A stretch of DNA of 30,761 nucleotides from an uncultured Caulobacter sp. (GCF_937900395.1 NZ_CALCDX010000232.1:1-30761); one strand, 5' to 3'; counted from the first letter of the stretch, positions 7,396-15,607 are shown. Numbers and translations: made by a program. The notes: generated by a model from the letters alone, not told the origin.

Positions 7396-8883
7396 ATGAA
7401 GCCCGCCCGAGGCCTGTCCTCGACCTTGTTCAGCGATCCCTCGCCCGCCGCCTATGTCACCGCCCTCCTGTCGGTTATGGCGACGGCTGTCGCGCGCCTG
7501 TACCTGCCGGAGGCTTTCACCGCGCCGTCGTCGTTCCTGCTGTTCGTGCCGGCGGTGTTGATCAGCGCCGCGCTGGGCGGCGTGGGTCCCGGCGTGTTCG
7601 CCACCACCTTCGCCTGGGCGGCGGTGTGGTGGGTGACGCGAGACATCCCGTTCAACCTGGTCAGCGGCATCTGCGCGGCGATCTTCCTGTCGGTCGGCTT
7701 TGGCATGGCCGTGGGCGGAGGCTGGTTCCACGCCACGCGTCGCCGGGCCGCGGCGGTCAACGACCACCTGCGCTCGGTCCTGGACACCGTGCCCGACGCC
7801 GTGGTCGTCATCGATCGCCAGGGCCTGATGACCTCGTTCAGCCCCGCCGCCGAGCGGATGTTTGGCTGGACCGCCGAGGAGGTGCTGGGCAAGAACATCA
7901 GCCTGCTGATGCCAGAGCCCTACAAGGCCCAGCACGACGGCTATCTCGAGCGTTACGCCCGCACCGGCGAGCGGCGGATCATCGGCTCGGGCCGCGTCGT
8001 CGTGGGCAGCCGCAAGGACGGCTCGACCTTCCCGATGGAGCTGGCGGTCGGCGAGACCAAGGGCCGCACGCCCTCGTTCACCGGATTCATCCGCGATCTG
8101 ACGGAAAGCCAGGAGACCGAGACTCGCCTGCAGGAGCTGCAGAACGAGCTGGTCCACGTCTCGCGCCTGACGGCCATGGGCGAGATGGCCTCGACCCTGG
8201 CCCACGAGCTGAACCAGCCGCTGTCGGCCATCGCCAACCTGCTGACCGGCTCGCGCCGCCTGATGGACCGCGGCCGCGAGACCGACCAGGCCAAGATTCG
8301 CGACGCCATCGACCGCGCCGCCGCCCAGGCCCTGCGGGCCGGCGAGGTCATCCACCGCATGCGCGACTTCGTCCGCCGCGGCGCCAGCGAGCGCGACGCC
8401 GAGAGCCTCTCCAAGCTGATCGAGGAGGCCAGCGCCCTGGCCCTGATCGGCGAGAAGGAGCGCCAGGTCGACGTGCGGCTCAATCTTGATCCCAAGGCCG
8501 ACGCGGTGTTCGCCGACCGGGTCCAGGTGCAGCAGGTGTTGCTGAACCTGATCCGCAACGGCATCGACGCCATGCAGGTTCAGGAGCCCAAGAAGCGCGC
8601 CTTGCTGATCAGCAGCGCCGTGACCGAGGAGGGCTGGTCGCAGGTCATCGTCGACGACACCGGCCCCGGCATCGCCGCCGAGGTGCTGGAGCGCCTGTTC
8701 CAGCCCTTCATGACCACCAAGCCGCAGGGCATGGGCGTGGGTCTGTCGATCTCGCGCTCGATCATCGAGGCGCACGGCGGCCGCATCTGGGCCGAGGCCA
8801 ACCCGGCCGGCGGCGCCCGCTTCTGCTTCACCCTACCGCCCGCCCCGGAGACGGCGGAGACCAAGGAGACCGTCGATGAGTGA
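7396..8883 (+). CDS. fixL: FixL, haem-PAS oxygen-sensing histidine kinase
   Basis: A 495-residue membrane sensor. Residues about 18-110 form four hydrophobic helices, then a PAS domain at about 122-240, then the kinase core. In the PAS domain His180 (in KAQHDGY) matches the proximal haem ligand (His200 in Bradyrhizobium FixL) and Arg200 (in IIGSGR) matches the distal arginine that contacts oxygen (Arg220). The phosphorylated histidine is His270 in AHELNQPL, and ATP-binding motifs LNLIRNGIDAM and DDTGPGI follow. At low oxygen the deoxy-haem kinase phosphorylates FixJ. I use ATG 7396, with GGAG at 7381-7384, instead of the GTG at 7384 that overlaps it. The stop overlaps the fixJ start by 8 bases, showing coupling. 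Confidence 0.96.
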   Translation: MKPARGLSSTLFSDPSPAAYVTALLSVMATAVARLYLPEAFTAPSSFLLFVPAVLISAALGGVGPGVFATTFAWAAVWWVTRDIPFNLVSGICAAIFLSVGFGMAVGGGWFHATRRRAAAVNDHLRSVLDTVPDAVVVIDRQGLMTSFSPAAERMFGWTAEEVLGKNISLLMPEPYKAQHDGYLERYARTGERRIIGSGRVVVGSRKDGSTFPMELAVGETKGRTPSFTGFIRDLTESQETETRLQELQNELVHVSRLTAMGEMASTLAHELNQPLSAIANLLTGSRRLMDRGRETDQAKIRDAIDRAAAQALRAGEVIHRMRDFVRRGASERDAESLSKLIEEASALALIGEKERQVDVRLNLDPKADAVFADRVQVQQVLLNLIRNGIDAMQVQEPKKRALLISSAVTEEGWSQVIVDDTGPGIAAEVLERLFQPFMTTKPQGMGVGLSISRSIIEAHGGRIWAEANPAGGARFCFTLPPAPETAETKETVDE

Positions 8884-9484
8884 CGCCCCCGTCGTGCATG
8901 TGGTCGATGACGACGAAAGCGCTCGCGATTCCCTGGCCTTCCTGCTGGAGTCCGCGGACTTCGAGGTCGTCACCTACGCCAGCGCGCCCGCCTTCCTGGA
9001 GGCGTTGGAGAGCGCCAGGCCCGGCGTGATCATCACCGACGTGCGCATGCCCGAGATGAGCGGCCAGGACCTGGTCGCGCGCCTCTCGACCTTGAAGGTC
9101 AAGATGCCGATCGTGATGATCACCGGCCATGGCGATATCCCCATGGCGGTGGAGGCCATGCGCTCGGGCGTCGTCGACTTCCTGGAGAAGCCGTTCTCGG
9201 AGTCGCGGATGCTCGACGCTCTGCAGCGGGCGTTCAAGTCGGTCGAGGCCGCGCCGGTCTCCACCGACCAGGCGGCGATCCTCAAGCGCATCGAGAGCCT
9301 GTCCGAGCGCGAGCGCCAGGTGCTGGACGGCGTGGTCGCCGGCCACGCCAACAAGGTGATCGCCCGCGAGCTGGGCATCAGCCCGCGCACCGTCGAGATC
9401 TACCGCGCCAAGCTGATGACCAAGATGCAGGCCGACAACCTGGCCGCCCTGGTGCGCATGACGCTGTCGGTGCGCGGCGGATAG
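8876..9484 (+). CDS. fixJ: FixJ, response regulator with LuxR-type DNA-binding domain
   Basis: A 202-residue partner of FixL. The receiver (about 1-120) has the acidic pocket VVDDDES, phospho-acceptor Asp55 in ITDVRMPEMSG, the threonine region MITGHGD and the lysine LEKPF. The C-terminal helix-turn-helix (about 138-202) reads LSERERQVLDGVVAG, then KVIARELGISPRTVEIYRAK, the FixJ/NarL pattern. Phosphorylated FixJ activates fixK in rhizobia and Caulobacter. The ATG lies inside the end of fixL with AAGGAG just before it. Confidence 0.97.
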   Translation: MSDAPVVHVVDDDESARDSLAFLLESADFEVVTYASAPAFLEALESARPGVIITDVRMPEMSGQDLVARLSTLKVKMPIVMITGHGDIPMAVEAMRSGVVDFLEKPFSESRMLDALQRAFKSVEAAPVSTDQAAILKRIESLSERERQVLDGVVAGHANKVIARELGISPRTVEIYRAKLMTKMQADNLAALVRMTLSVRGG

Positions 9485-9503
9485 GACGCGCCGGCGAGGC
9501 CGA

Positions 9504-9866
9504 TCAGTGCTTCGCCAGCAGCGCCGCCAGCTCGCGGCCCAGCGAGTCGTCCAGGAGCGGCTTTTCCACGACGGTGACGTCCTTGACGCCCTGGCGCTGG
9601 AAGCGCTGGGCGTCGCTGGTCAGGACGATGGTCGAGCGACCGGGGATCGGCGTCGGCAGCGGCGCCGAGCCGTCGTCGATGATCACGCAGGCGGCGGCGC
9701 GGCAATCCAGGCACGACGAGCAGCTGTCGGCGCACGACGGCGCCGTCACGCTATAGCCCTCGGTCTCGAGGGAGAACCGCAACGCCTCGCGCAAGGGCTC
9801 GTCCGCAACGAGCAGAAGGATCAGGGGCCGGACGTCGCCGTCCGACAGGTCGGGCCGGTCGCACAT
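9504..9866 (-). CDS. fixT: FixT, single-domain receiver with cysteine cluster
   Basis: A 120-residue receiver-fold protein. FixT inhibits FixL and so closes a negative feedback loop; Caulobacter FixT has been reported to bind an iron-sulfur cluster that affects its stability and activity. The sequence shows the cysteine group: Cys45, Cys49, Cys52, Cys55 and Cys60 (SCADSCSSCLDCRAAAC) plus Cys2. Receiver landmarks remain in part: IIDDGS at the phospho-acceptor position (Asp64/Asp65) and VVEKPLL with the conserved lysine (Lys102), but the N-terminal acidic pair is reduced to ADE. A FixK box lies 36 bases upstream of its ATG. No ribosome site is clear, and box spacing suggests a leaderless transcript. 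The location between fixJ and fixK matches the known cluster. Confidence 0.93.
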   Translation of the reverse strand: MCDRPDLSDGDVRPLILLLVADEPLREALRFSLETEGYSVTAPSCADSCSSCLDCRAAACVIIDDGSAPLPTPIPGRSTIVLTSDAQRFQRQGVKDVTVVEKPLLDDSLGRELAALLAKH

Positions 9867-9901
9867 GGGACAATTCTTCGCAGGCGGGCCGGCCCCTGGC
9901 T

Positions 9902-9915
9902 TTGATCCCGGTCAA
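9902..9915. promoter_or_regulatory. FixK box for fixT
   Basis: TTGAT-CCCG-GTCAA fits the TTGAY-N4-RTCAA consensus of FNR/FixK proteins. Its centre (9908.5) is 42.5 bases from the A of the fixT ATG (9866), and an AAGAAT hexamer (minus strand, 9878 to 9873) stands at a plausible -10. This agrees with known FixK-dependent fixT expression. It is over 120 bases from fixK, so autoregulation of fixK is less likely. Confidence 0.8.
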
Positions 9916-9940
9916 ACCGGATTTGTAAAGGGTCGCCGCA

Positions 9941-9956
9941 TAAGGGGTTTCCCTTA
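9941..9956. promoter_or_regulatory. Candidate FixJ-binding palindrome before fixK
   Basis: TAAGGG-GTTT-CCCTTA is a perfect 6-base inverted repeat about 80 bases before the fixK start. Its right part GTTTCCCTTA resembles, from memory, FixJ target sequences before rhizobial fixK and nifA. A further CTTCCTTAGG follows at 9963-9972. Position and form fit a phospho-FixJ site. Confidence 0.5.
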
Positions 9957-10037
9957 GCGAGGCTTCCTTAGGCGGCCCCCCCGAATTTCGCGACTTTTGC
10001 TTTGGCGCAATAACCCTCGGGCAACTGGGGGTTTCCA

Positions 10038-10700
10038 ATGCTGTCTCCGATCCGCACGCAAAGCTTCGAACCGGCCGTCCAACTCGATGGCGGTCTCGAC
10101 GCCGTCCTCGCCATGCCCTGCGCCTGCCCGCGCTTCGCCCGCGACGAGGAGATCTTCGGGGAAGGCGAAACCGCCGACTACGTCTATCAGGTCGTCTCCG
10201 GCGCGGTCCGGACCTACCGCATCCTGCGCGACGGCCGTCGCCAGATCGACGAGTTCCACTTCGCCGGCGACTATTTCGGCCTGGAGCTGGGCGAGGCCCA
10301 CCGCGTCACGGCCGAGGCCATGACCGACACCACCATCCGCATGATCCGCCGCGGCGCTCTCAGCGACCTGGCCGCCAAGCGCGGCGACGCCGCCCGCGCC
10401 ATCCTGCGCCTGACCGCCGAAGGCCTGCAGCGCAGCCAGGACCACGTGCTGATGCTGGGCCGCCGCTCGGCCCAGGAGCGCGTCGCCGGCCTGCTGCTGG
10501 ACATCGCCGAGCGCACCCGCGCCAAGGCCGAACTGGACGTGCCGATGAGCCGCCAGGACATGGCCGACTATCTGGGCCTGACGATCGAGACCGTTTCGCG
10601 CACCCTGACCAGCCTGCAGGACGAGGGCCTGATCGCCCTGCCGACCGTCCGCCACGTGGTGCTGCAGGACCGCCGCGCCCTGGAGCGGATGACGGCTTAG
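10038..10700 (+). CDS. fixK: FixK, CRP/FNR-type transcription regulator
   Basis: A 220-residue regulator: a cNMP-binding-like barrel (about 25-125), a long dimer helix (about 127-160) and a helix-turn-helix (about 171-194). The recognition helix TIETVSRTLTSL has the Glu184, Ser187, Arg188 pattern of FNR/FixK proteins that read TTGAT half sites, which matches the boxes at 3876 and 9902. Two cysteines near the N-terminus (CAC, 28-30) do not make up the four-cysteine iron-sulfur site of FNR, so oxygen input probably comes through FixL/FixJ. A GGGGG ribosome site stands 6 bases before ATG. Its stop codon overlaps that of the convergent MFS gene by 4 bases. Confidence 0.95.
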   Translation: MLSPIRTQSFEPAVQLDGGLDAVLAMPCACPRFARDEEIFGEGETADYVYQVVSGAVRTYRILRDGRRQIDEFHFAGDYFGLELGEAHRVTAEAMTDTTIRMIRRGALSDLAAKRGDAARAILRLTAEGLQRSQDHVLMLGRRSAQERVAGLLLDIAERTRAKAELDVPMSRQDMADYLGLTIETVSRTLTSLQDEGLIALPTVRHVVLQDRRALERMTA

Positions 10701-12010
10701 ACGCCGCCTTCGTCGCTGCGCTCCAGCCCCGCGATCGTCGCCTCCCGCTCGGGCCCGACGTCGCTGACCGAGCGCAGCACCGTCTGGCGCAGGGCGTAGG
10801 CCAGCATGGCCGCCAGGATCAGGGCGTTCAGCACGAACGGCCCCCAGCCGATCTTCTCGTAGAGCAGCACGAACAGCGGCGCGACGACCACGTTCAGGCC
10901 GTTGATCGCCGCGATCGCGCCCGCGGCGCCGGCCTGGTCCTTGGCGTGGACCGACAGCGACGCGCCGGCCGTGAAGCCCGGTCGCGCAAAGCCATAGCCC
11001 AGGCAGGCGATCGCGTAGCCGATGGCCACCGCCGCGTAGTCCGGCGCGAAGGCCACCACCGCATTGCCCAGCACCGCCGCGCCCGCGCCCCAGCGCATCA
11101 GCTCGCGCGGGCCCATGCGGAACATCCGGATCAGGCCCCACTGAGCCAGCAGTCCGGCGATGGCCCCGGCCGCCATGGCCAGGGTGATGAAGCCCTGCGC
11201 CTTGACCGGCGGCAGGCCCAGCTTGTCGATGATGAGAAAGCCCAGGGTCTGGGTCTGGGCGGTCTGGCAGGCGGCGACCAGGAAGCCGTAGATCAGGAAG
11301 GGCTTCAGGCGCGGATCGCGCCACAGCGCCGCGCCCTCCCCGCGCCAGGGCAGGCCGGTCCTGCGACGCGGCGGAGTGTCGCCGCGGCCGGGCTTGAAGG
11401 TCTCGGGCAGGCCGCGCTTGACGACGACCAGCATGATCGCCGCGATCAGGGCGAAGGCGAACATCGGTCCGGCCAGGCCCACGACCGGCAGCACGAACAG
11501 CGGGGCCAGCAGCGGACCGACCACGGTGCCCAGACCGAAGGCCCCGGCGAGAGTCGCCATGGTCTGGGTGCGCTCCTCGCGGCTGGTGCGGTCGGCCATA
11601 TAGGCCTGGGTGGCCGGATTGGCGGCCGAGCCCACGCCGCCGAACAGCGCCCGGCACAGCAGGAACAACACGAAGATCACCATCGGCGGCGCCAGGTGGT
11701 GCAGACCCGCCGACACCACCAGGGCGCACAGCAGCATCGAGATGCAGAAGCCCGAAAGTCCCAGCATGATCAGGGGCTTGCGGCCGCGCAGATCCGACTG
11801 GCGGGCCCACAGCGGCGAGGTGATCGCCCACAGCACCGCCGACAGCGAGAAGATGGCCGCGACCATGGCGTCGGGAATGCCGATCTGGCGGCCGATGGCG
11901 GGCAGAACGGACAACATGCCGTTGTTCCCCATCGCCGTCGCGACGGACACGCCAAACAGGATGGCGAACGGCGCCCGGTTGGCCCGGTTCTCTGATGTCT
12001 CCCCAGTCAT
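10697..12010 (-). CDS. MFS transporter, drug/H+ antiporter type
   Basis: A 437-residue protein with about twelve hydrophobic segments. The loop after helix 2 has the family motif A (DLRGRKPLIML), and the block ADRTSREERTQTMA followed by GAFGLGTVVGPLLAPLF near helices 4-5 is typical of 12-helix Tet-type exporters. The substrate cannot be told. The start is uncertain: ATG 12010 puts the first helix about 15 residues in, as usual, but the frame is open to a GTG at 12082 and neither has a strong ribosome site. The gene is convergent with fixK and divergent from motA, so it is probably its own transcription unit and not part of the oxygen circuit. Confidence 0.85.
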   Translation of the reverse strand: MTGETSENRANRAPFAILFGVSVATAMGNNGMLSVLPAIGRQIGIPDAMVAAIFSLSAVLWAITSPLWARQSDLRGRKPLIMLGLSGFCISMLLCALVVSAGLHHLAPPMVIFVLFLLCRALFGGVGSAANPATQAYMADRTSREERTQTMATLAGAFGLGTVVGPLLAPLFVLPVVGLAGPMFAFALIAAIMLVVVKRGLPETFKPGRGDTPPRRRTGLPWRGEGAALWRDPRLKPFLIYGFLVAACQTAQTQTLGFLIIDKLGLPPVKAQGFITLAMAAGAIAGLLAQWGLIRMFRMGPRELMRWGAGAAVLGNAVVAFAPDYAAVAIGYAIACLGYGFARPGFTAGASLSVHAKDQAGAAGAIAAINGLNVVVAPLFVLLYEKIGWGPFVLNALILAAMLAYALRQTVLRSVSDVGPEREATIAGLERSDEGGV

Positions 12011-12149
12011 CAAACAACCGTTAGACCCGCCTGCGCCCCCGCGCAACGTGTCGCGGCGGCGCGTCTCCGCCTTAATCGTCACGGCGGGAACCTTGGATTA
12101 AGCATTAACTCCGATGATGCGCGCTCAAACTCGGGGTCGGCTGCGCACC

Positions 12150-13016
12150 ATGTTTCAGATCATCGGCATCGTCCTGCTGTTCGCCCTGGTGTTCGGCAGC
12201 TACCTGATGGGTGGCGGCAAGATGGACGTGATCCTGCACGCCGCGCCGCACGAACTGATGGCCATCCTGGGCGCCGGCATCGCGGCGTTCCTGATCTCGA
12301 ACTCGATGACCGTGATCAAGGCCACGGCCGGCGGCTTCGGCAAGATCTTCGCCGGCCCCAAGTGGAAGGCCAGCGACTATCGCGACCTGCTGTCCCTGCT
12401 GTTCCTGCTGACCAAGACGATGAAGTCCAAGGGCGTCATCGCCCTGGAAAGCCACATCGAAAAGCCGCACGAGAGCAAGATCTTCGAGCGCTACCCGAAG
12501 ATCACCCACGACCACTTCGCCGTCGACTTCATCTGCGACACCCTGCGGATGATGACCATGAACCTGGAGGATCCCCACCAGGTCGAGGACGCGATGGAAA
12601 AGCAGCTCGAGAAGCACCACCACGAGGCGCTCGAGCCCGCCCACGCCCTGCAGAGCATGGCCGACGCCCTTCCGGCCCTGGGCATCGTCGCCGCCGTGCT
12701 GGGCGTCATCAAGACCATGGGCTCGATCACCGAGCCGCCGGCCGTCCTGGGCGGCATGATCGGCGGCGCGCTGGTCGGCACCTTCCTGGGCGTGTTCATG
12801 GCCTACGGCCTGGTCGGCCCGATGGCCGCGCGCCTGCAGGCCGTCGTCAACGAGGACGCGGCCTTCTACAAGATCATCCAGGCCGTCCTCGTCGCCCACC
12901 TGCACGGCAACGCCGCCCAGATCTCGGTCGAGATCGGCCGCGGCAACGTCCCCTCGCCCGCCCAGCCCAGCTTCGCCGAGCTGGAAGAGGCGCTGCAGCA
13001 GATCCCGAATGAATAA
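12150..13016 (+). CDS. motA: Flagellar motor stator protein MotA
   Basis: A 288-residue inner-membrane protein that aligns along its whole length with E. coli MotA. MotA and MotB form the proton-driven stator that turns the flagellar rotor. Four helices are seen (about 2-20, 34-53, 172-190, 205-225). Charged residues of the cytoplasmic loop that touch FliG are kept: Lys92 in place of Arg90, and Glu100 for Glu98. The conserved prolines lie in DALPALGIVAAVLG and LVGPMAARL. The C-terminus FAELEEAL is also typical. I prefer ATG 12150, which aligns with the usual MotA start (MFQIIGIV), over the two ATGs at 12114 and 12117. No motB lies next to it, as in Caulobacter, where I recall motB being unlinked. 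Confidence 0.93.
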   Translation: MFQIIGIVLLFALVFGSYLMGGGKMDVILHAAPHELMAILGAGIAAFLISNSMTVIKATAGGFGKIFAGPKWKASDYRDLLSLLFLLTKTMKSKGVIALESHIEKPHESKIFERYPKITHDHFAVDFICDTLRMMTMNLEDPHQVEDAMEKQLEKHHHEALEPAHALQSMADALPALGIVAAVLGVIKTMGSITEPPAVLGGMIGGALVGTFLGVFMAYGLVGPMAARLQAVVNEDAAFYKIIQAVLVAHLHGNAAQISVEIGRGNVPSPAQPSFAELEEALQQIPNE

Positions 13017-13115
13017 TGCGACACGTTCCGGCTCGCGCGTTTGCGCGGAGCCGTGAACGCGTTATCCCTTCACCCGAAGACGTCTGAAGACGCGCTCACT
13101 CGGAAGGGAAACCTC

Positions 13116-13445
13116 ATGCGCACCACCATGCTCCGCAAGCTCATCATCGCCGGCGTCGCCGTGTCGGCCCTGTCGCTGGCCGCCTGCGGCAAGAAGGAAG
13201 AGGCCGAGGGTGACAGCGCCGCCGCCAAGGCCGCCGCCGCCGACGCCAGCACCGTGACCGAGGCCGCTTCGGCCCAGGACCAGGCCGCCGCCGACGCCAA
13301 CAAGGAAGCCGCCGCCGCCGCCAACGCGCCGGTCGACCCGGCCGACGCCGCCGCCACGGGCGCCACCTCGACCACCGCCCCGGCCGACGCCTCGGCGACC
13401 GCCGCCGCCGACGCCAAGCCGGCCGAGAAGAAGGCCGCGCACTAA
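13116..13445 (+). CDS. Alanine-rich lipoprotein, unknown function
   Basis: A 109-residue protein with a lipoprotein signal: basic MRTTMLRK, hydrophobic stretch and lipobox LAAC with Cys24. After the cleavage site almost the whole chain is low in complexity: 43 of 109 residues are alanine, with Asp, Thr, Lys and Pro between them, so the mature part is probably disordered or helical and reaches into the periplasm. A strong GGAAGGGAA stands 5 bases before ATG. The frame is open further upstream but lacks a ribosome site there. A terminator follows at 13535. No family is recognised; orthologues, if any, would align mainly at the signal. Confidence 0.8.
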   Translation: MRTTMLRKLIIAGVAVSALSLAACGKKEEAEGDSAAAKAAAADASTVTEAASAQDQAAADANKEAAAAANAPVDPADAAATGATSTTAPADASATAAADAKPAEKKAAH

Positions 13446-13534
13446 GCGATATGATCTCCGATCTCCCCGGCGCCACGGGTCGCGCTTCACGCGCCCGAGC
13501 GTAAACTCCTGCCGGGGCCCAGATCGAGCCCACG

Positions 13535-13570
13535 AGCGCCCTTCGTCGATCCACGGCGGAGGGCGCTTTT
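13535..13570 (+). terminator. Intrinsic terminator after the lipoprotein gene
   Basis: AGCGCCCT (13535-13542) pairs with AGGGCGCT (13560-13567) and is followed by TTTT. It lies 90 bases behind the lipoprotein stop. Confidence 0.75.
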
Positions 13571-13684
13571 GCATCTGAAGCCCAGGATGAATCTGGGCCC
13601 CGGCATTCGCCGGGGAGGTCGGATGTGGGGAGCGAGTGACGAGCAGCCTTGACGCCCGCCCCGCCTCGGCGCTCTAGCAGCCGC

Positions 13685-15466
13685 ATGGACCCCACCGCCC
13701 CTTCCAGCCCCCTCGTCTGGCGCGAGGACGGCCTGCCGCAGTCCAGCCTGTACGGCGACGTCTACTTCTCCAGCGTCGACGGCCTGGCCGAGACCCGGGC
13801 GGTGTTCTTGCAAGGCTGCGGGCTGCCGGAGCGCTTCGCCGGCCGAAACGACTTCGTCGTCGGCGAGCTGGGCTTCGGGTCGGGGCTGAACATCGCCGCC
13901 CTGCTGGACGTGTGGCGGCGCGAGAAGCCGGACGGCGCGCGGCTGCGCATCTTCTCCATCGAAGCCCATCCCCTGGAGCGCGACGAGGCCGCCCGGATCC
14001 TGGCCCACTGGCCCGAGCTGGGCGAGGCGGCGCAGGCCCTGCTGGACGCCTGGCCCGGCCGGGCGCGCGGCTTCCACCGCGTGGACCTGCCCGCCTTCGA
14101 CGCGGTGCTGGACTTGGCCGTCATGGACGTGGTCGAGGCGCTGGAGGCCTGGGACGGCGCGGCCGACGCCTGGTTCCTGGACGGCTTCTCGCCCGCCCTG
14201 AACCCGGCCATGTGGCGCGAGGAGGTGCTGGCCGCCGTCGCCGCCCGAAGCGCGCCAGGCGCCCGCGCGGCGACCTTCACCGTGGCCGGCGCGGTGCGGC
14301 GCGGGCTGCAAGCCGCGGGCTTCGAGATCGCCAAGCGCCCCGGCTTCGGCCGCAAGCGCGAACGGCTGGAGGCCTGGCTTTCGGGCGAGCGGCCGGCCGT
14401 TCCGCGCCCCCAGAGCCTGGCGATCATCGGCGGCGGGATCGCCGGCGCGGCCCTGGCGCGGGCGGCGCGGGCCGAGGGCCTCGCCGTCACCGTGATCGAC
14501 GACCCGGACGGCGTCGCCGCCTCGGGCAATCCGACCGGCCTCGTCACCCCCGCCCTCGACGCCGGCGGCGGCCCCCGCGCGGCGCTCTACGCCCAGGCCC
14601 TGGCGCGCGCGACGACGCTGTACGCCGCCACGCCCGACGCCGTCGTGGCCCAGGAGGTGCTGCAGTTGGCCAGCGCCGAGCGCGACGCCGGACGCTTCGC
14701 CGCCGTGGCGGAGCAGAACATCTTCGAGCCCGGGACTATGACGCCGCTCGATCCGGAGGCCGCCCACGCGCGGCTGGGCGCTTCGACGCCGGCCCTGGCG
14801 ATGGCCGGCGCCCAGGTGGTCGCGCCGCCGACGATCCGCGCCGCTTGGATCGGCGAGACGCTGGCCGCCCACGTCGCCCGTCTGGAGCGCGACGGCCATG
14901 GCTGGCGGCTGCTGGACGCGACGGGCGCGCCGATCCTGCGCGCCGACGTCGTCGCCCTGGCCGGCGGCGCGGCGAGCCTGAGCCTAGATCCCACCCTGCC
15001 CCTTCGTCCCGTGCGCGGCCAGGCCAGCTGGACCACGGGCGTTGCGACCAAAGCCCCGGCGGCGTTCGGCGGCTATGCGATCCCCACCCGCGACGGCGTG
15101 CTGTTCGGCGCCACCCACGACCGCGACGAGACCGCGACGGACGTGCGGGGCGAAGACCACGCCCGCAACCTCGCCACCTTGGCCAAGGGCCTGCCGGACC
15201 TGGCCGCGCGGCTCGAAGGCAAGGCGTTCGAGGGCCGAGCGGCCGTGCGCGCCACCGTGCCCGACCACCTGCCCCTGGCCGGCGCGCGGGGGGACGACGT
15301 CTGGCTGCTGACGGGCCTGGGTTCGCGGGGTCTGTGCCTGGCGCCGCTGCTGGCCGAGCACGTGGTCGCGCGGCTGCTAGGTGTCCCGTCGCCCTTGCCG
15401 CGCCAATTGTCGCACCTGGTGAATCCGGCCCGTTTCGACTCGCCGCCCCAAGCCGCCGGCGTATAG
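13685..15466 (+). CDS. mnmC: MnmC, bifunctional tRNA wobble-uridine modification enzyme
   Basis: A 593-residue fusion of two enzymes that complete mnm5s2U34 in certain tRNAs. The N-terminal methyltransferase (about 1-235) has the SAM motif GELGFGSGLN (60-69) and DAWFLDGFSPALNPAMW (about 163-180). The C-terminal FAD-dependent oxidase (about 245-593) starts with the dinucleotide motif IIGGGIAGAA (Gly249 on) and contains PVRGQASW and, near the end, GLGSRGLCLAPLLAE. The oxidase removes the carboxymethyl group; the methyltransferase then adds a methyl group. Full-length and intact. ATG 13685 has only a weak ribosome site; a TTG at 13649 in frame is less likely. No linked mnmE or mnmG is seen. Confidence 0.93.
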   Translation: MDPTAPSSPLVWREDGLPQSSLYGDVYFSSVDGLAETRAVFLQGCGLPERFAGRNDFVVGELGFGSGLNIAALLDVWRREKPDGARLRIFSIEAHPLERDEAARILAHWPELGEAAQALLDAWPGRARGFHRVDLPAFDAVLDLAVMDVVEALEAWDGAADAWFLDGFSPALNPAMWREEVLAAVAARSAPGARAATFTVAGAVRRGLQAAGFEIAKRPGFGRKRERLEAWLSGERPAVPRPQSLAIIGGGIAGAALARAARAEGLAVTVIDDPDGVAASGNPTGLVTPALDAGGGPRAALYAQALARATTLYAATPDAVVAQEVLQLASAERDAGRFAAVAEQNIFEPGTMTPLDPEAAHARLGASTPALAMAGAQVVAPPTIRAAWIGETLAAHVARLERDGHGWRLLDATGAPILRADVVALAGGAASLSLDPTLPLRPVRGQASWTTGVATKAPAAFGGYAIPTRDGVLFGATHDRDETATDVRGEDHARNLATLAKGLPDLAARLEGKAFEGRAAVRATVPDHLPLAGARGDDVWLLTGLGSRGLCLAPLLAEHVVARLLGVPSPLPRQLSHLVNPARFDSPPQAAGV

Positions 15467-15548
15467 TTCGGGCAAGCTTATCGGAACGGGGCCGGAGCCC
15501 TCAAACCGGCCACGTCGCGGCGGCCGCCGCCCTCTAGGCCCGCCGTAC

Positions 15549-15586
15549 AGGACGTTCCCGACCCCATCGGGAGCGTCCTTTCGTTT
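15549..15586 (+). terminator. Intrinsic terminator after mnmC
   Basis: AGGACGTTCCCG (15549-15560) pairs with CGGGAGCGTCCT (15568-15579, one G-U) and is followed by TTCGTTTT. It lies 83 bases behind the mnmC stop. Confidence 0.8.
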
Positions 15587-15607
15587 TGCGGTCCAGGCAT
15601 AGCTGGC

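Noticed and set aside
12114..12149. Upstream ATGs as the motA start
   Set aside because: They would add 12 basic residues before the first helix that are not found in typical MotA proteins; possible but less likely than ATG 12150.
13577..13640. Short inverted bits (CCCAG...CTGGG, CCCCGG...CCGGGG) before mnmC
   Set aside because: Arms are only 5-6 bases and lack a T-tract or a second copy good enough to define an element.
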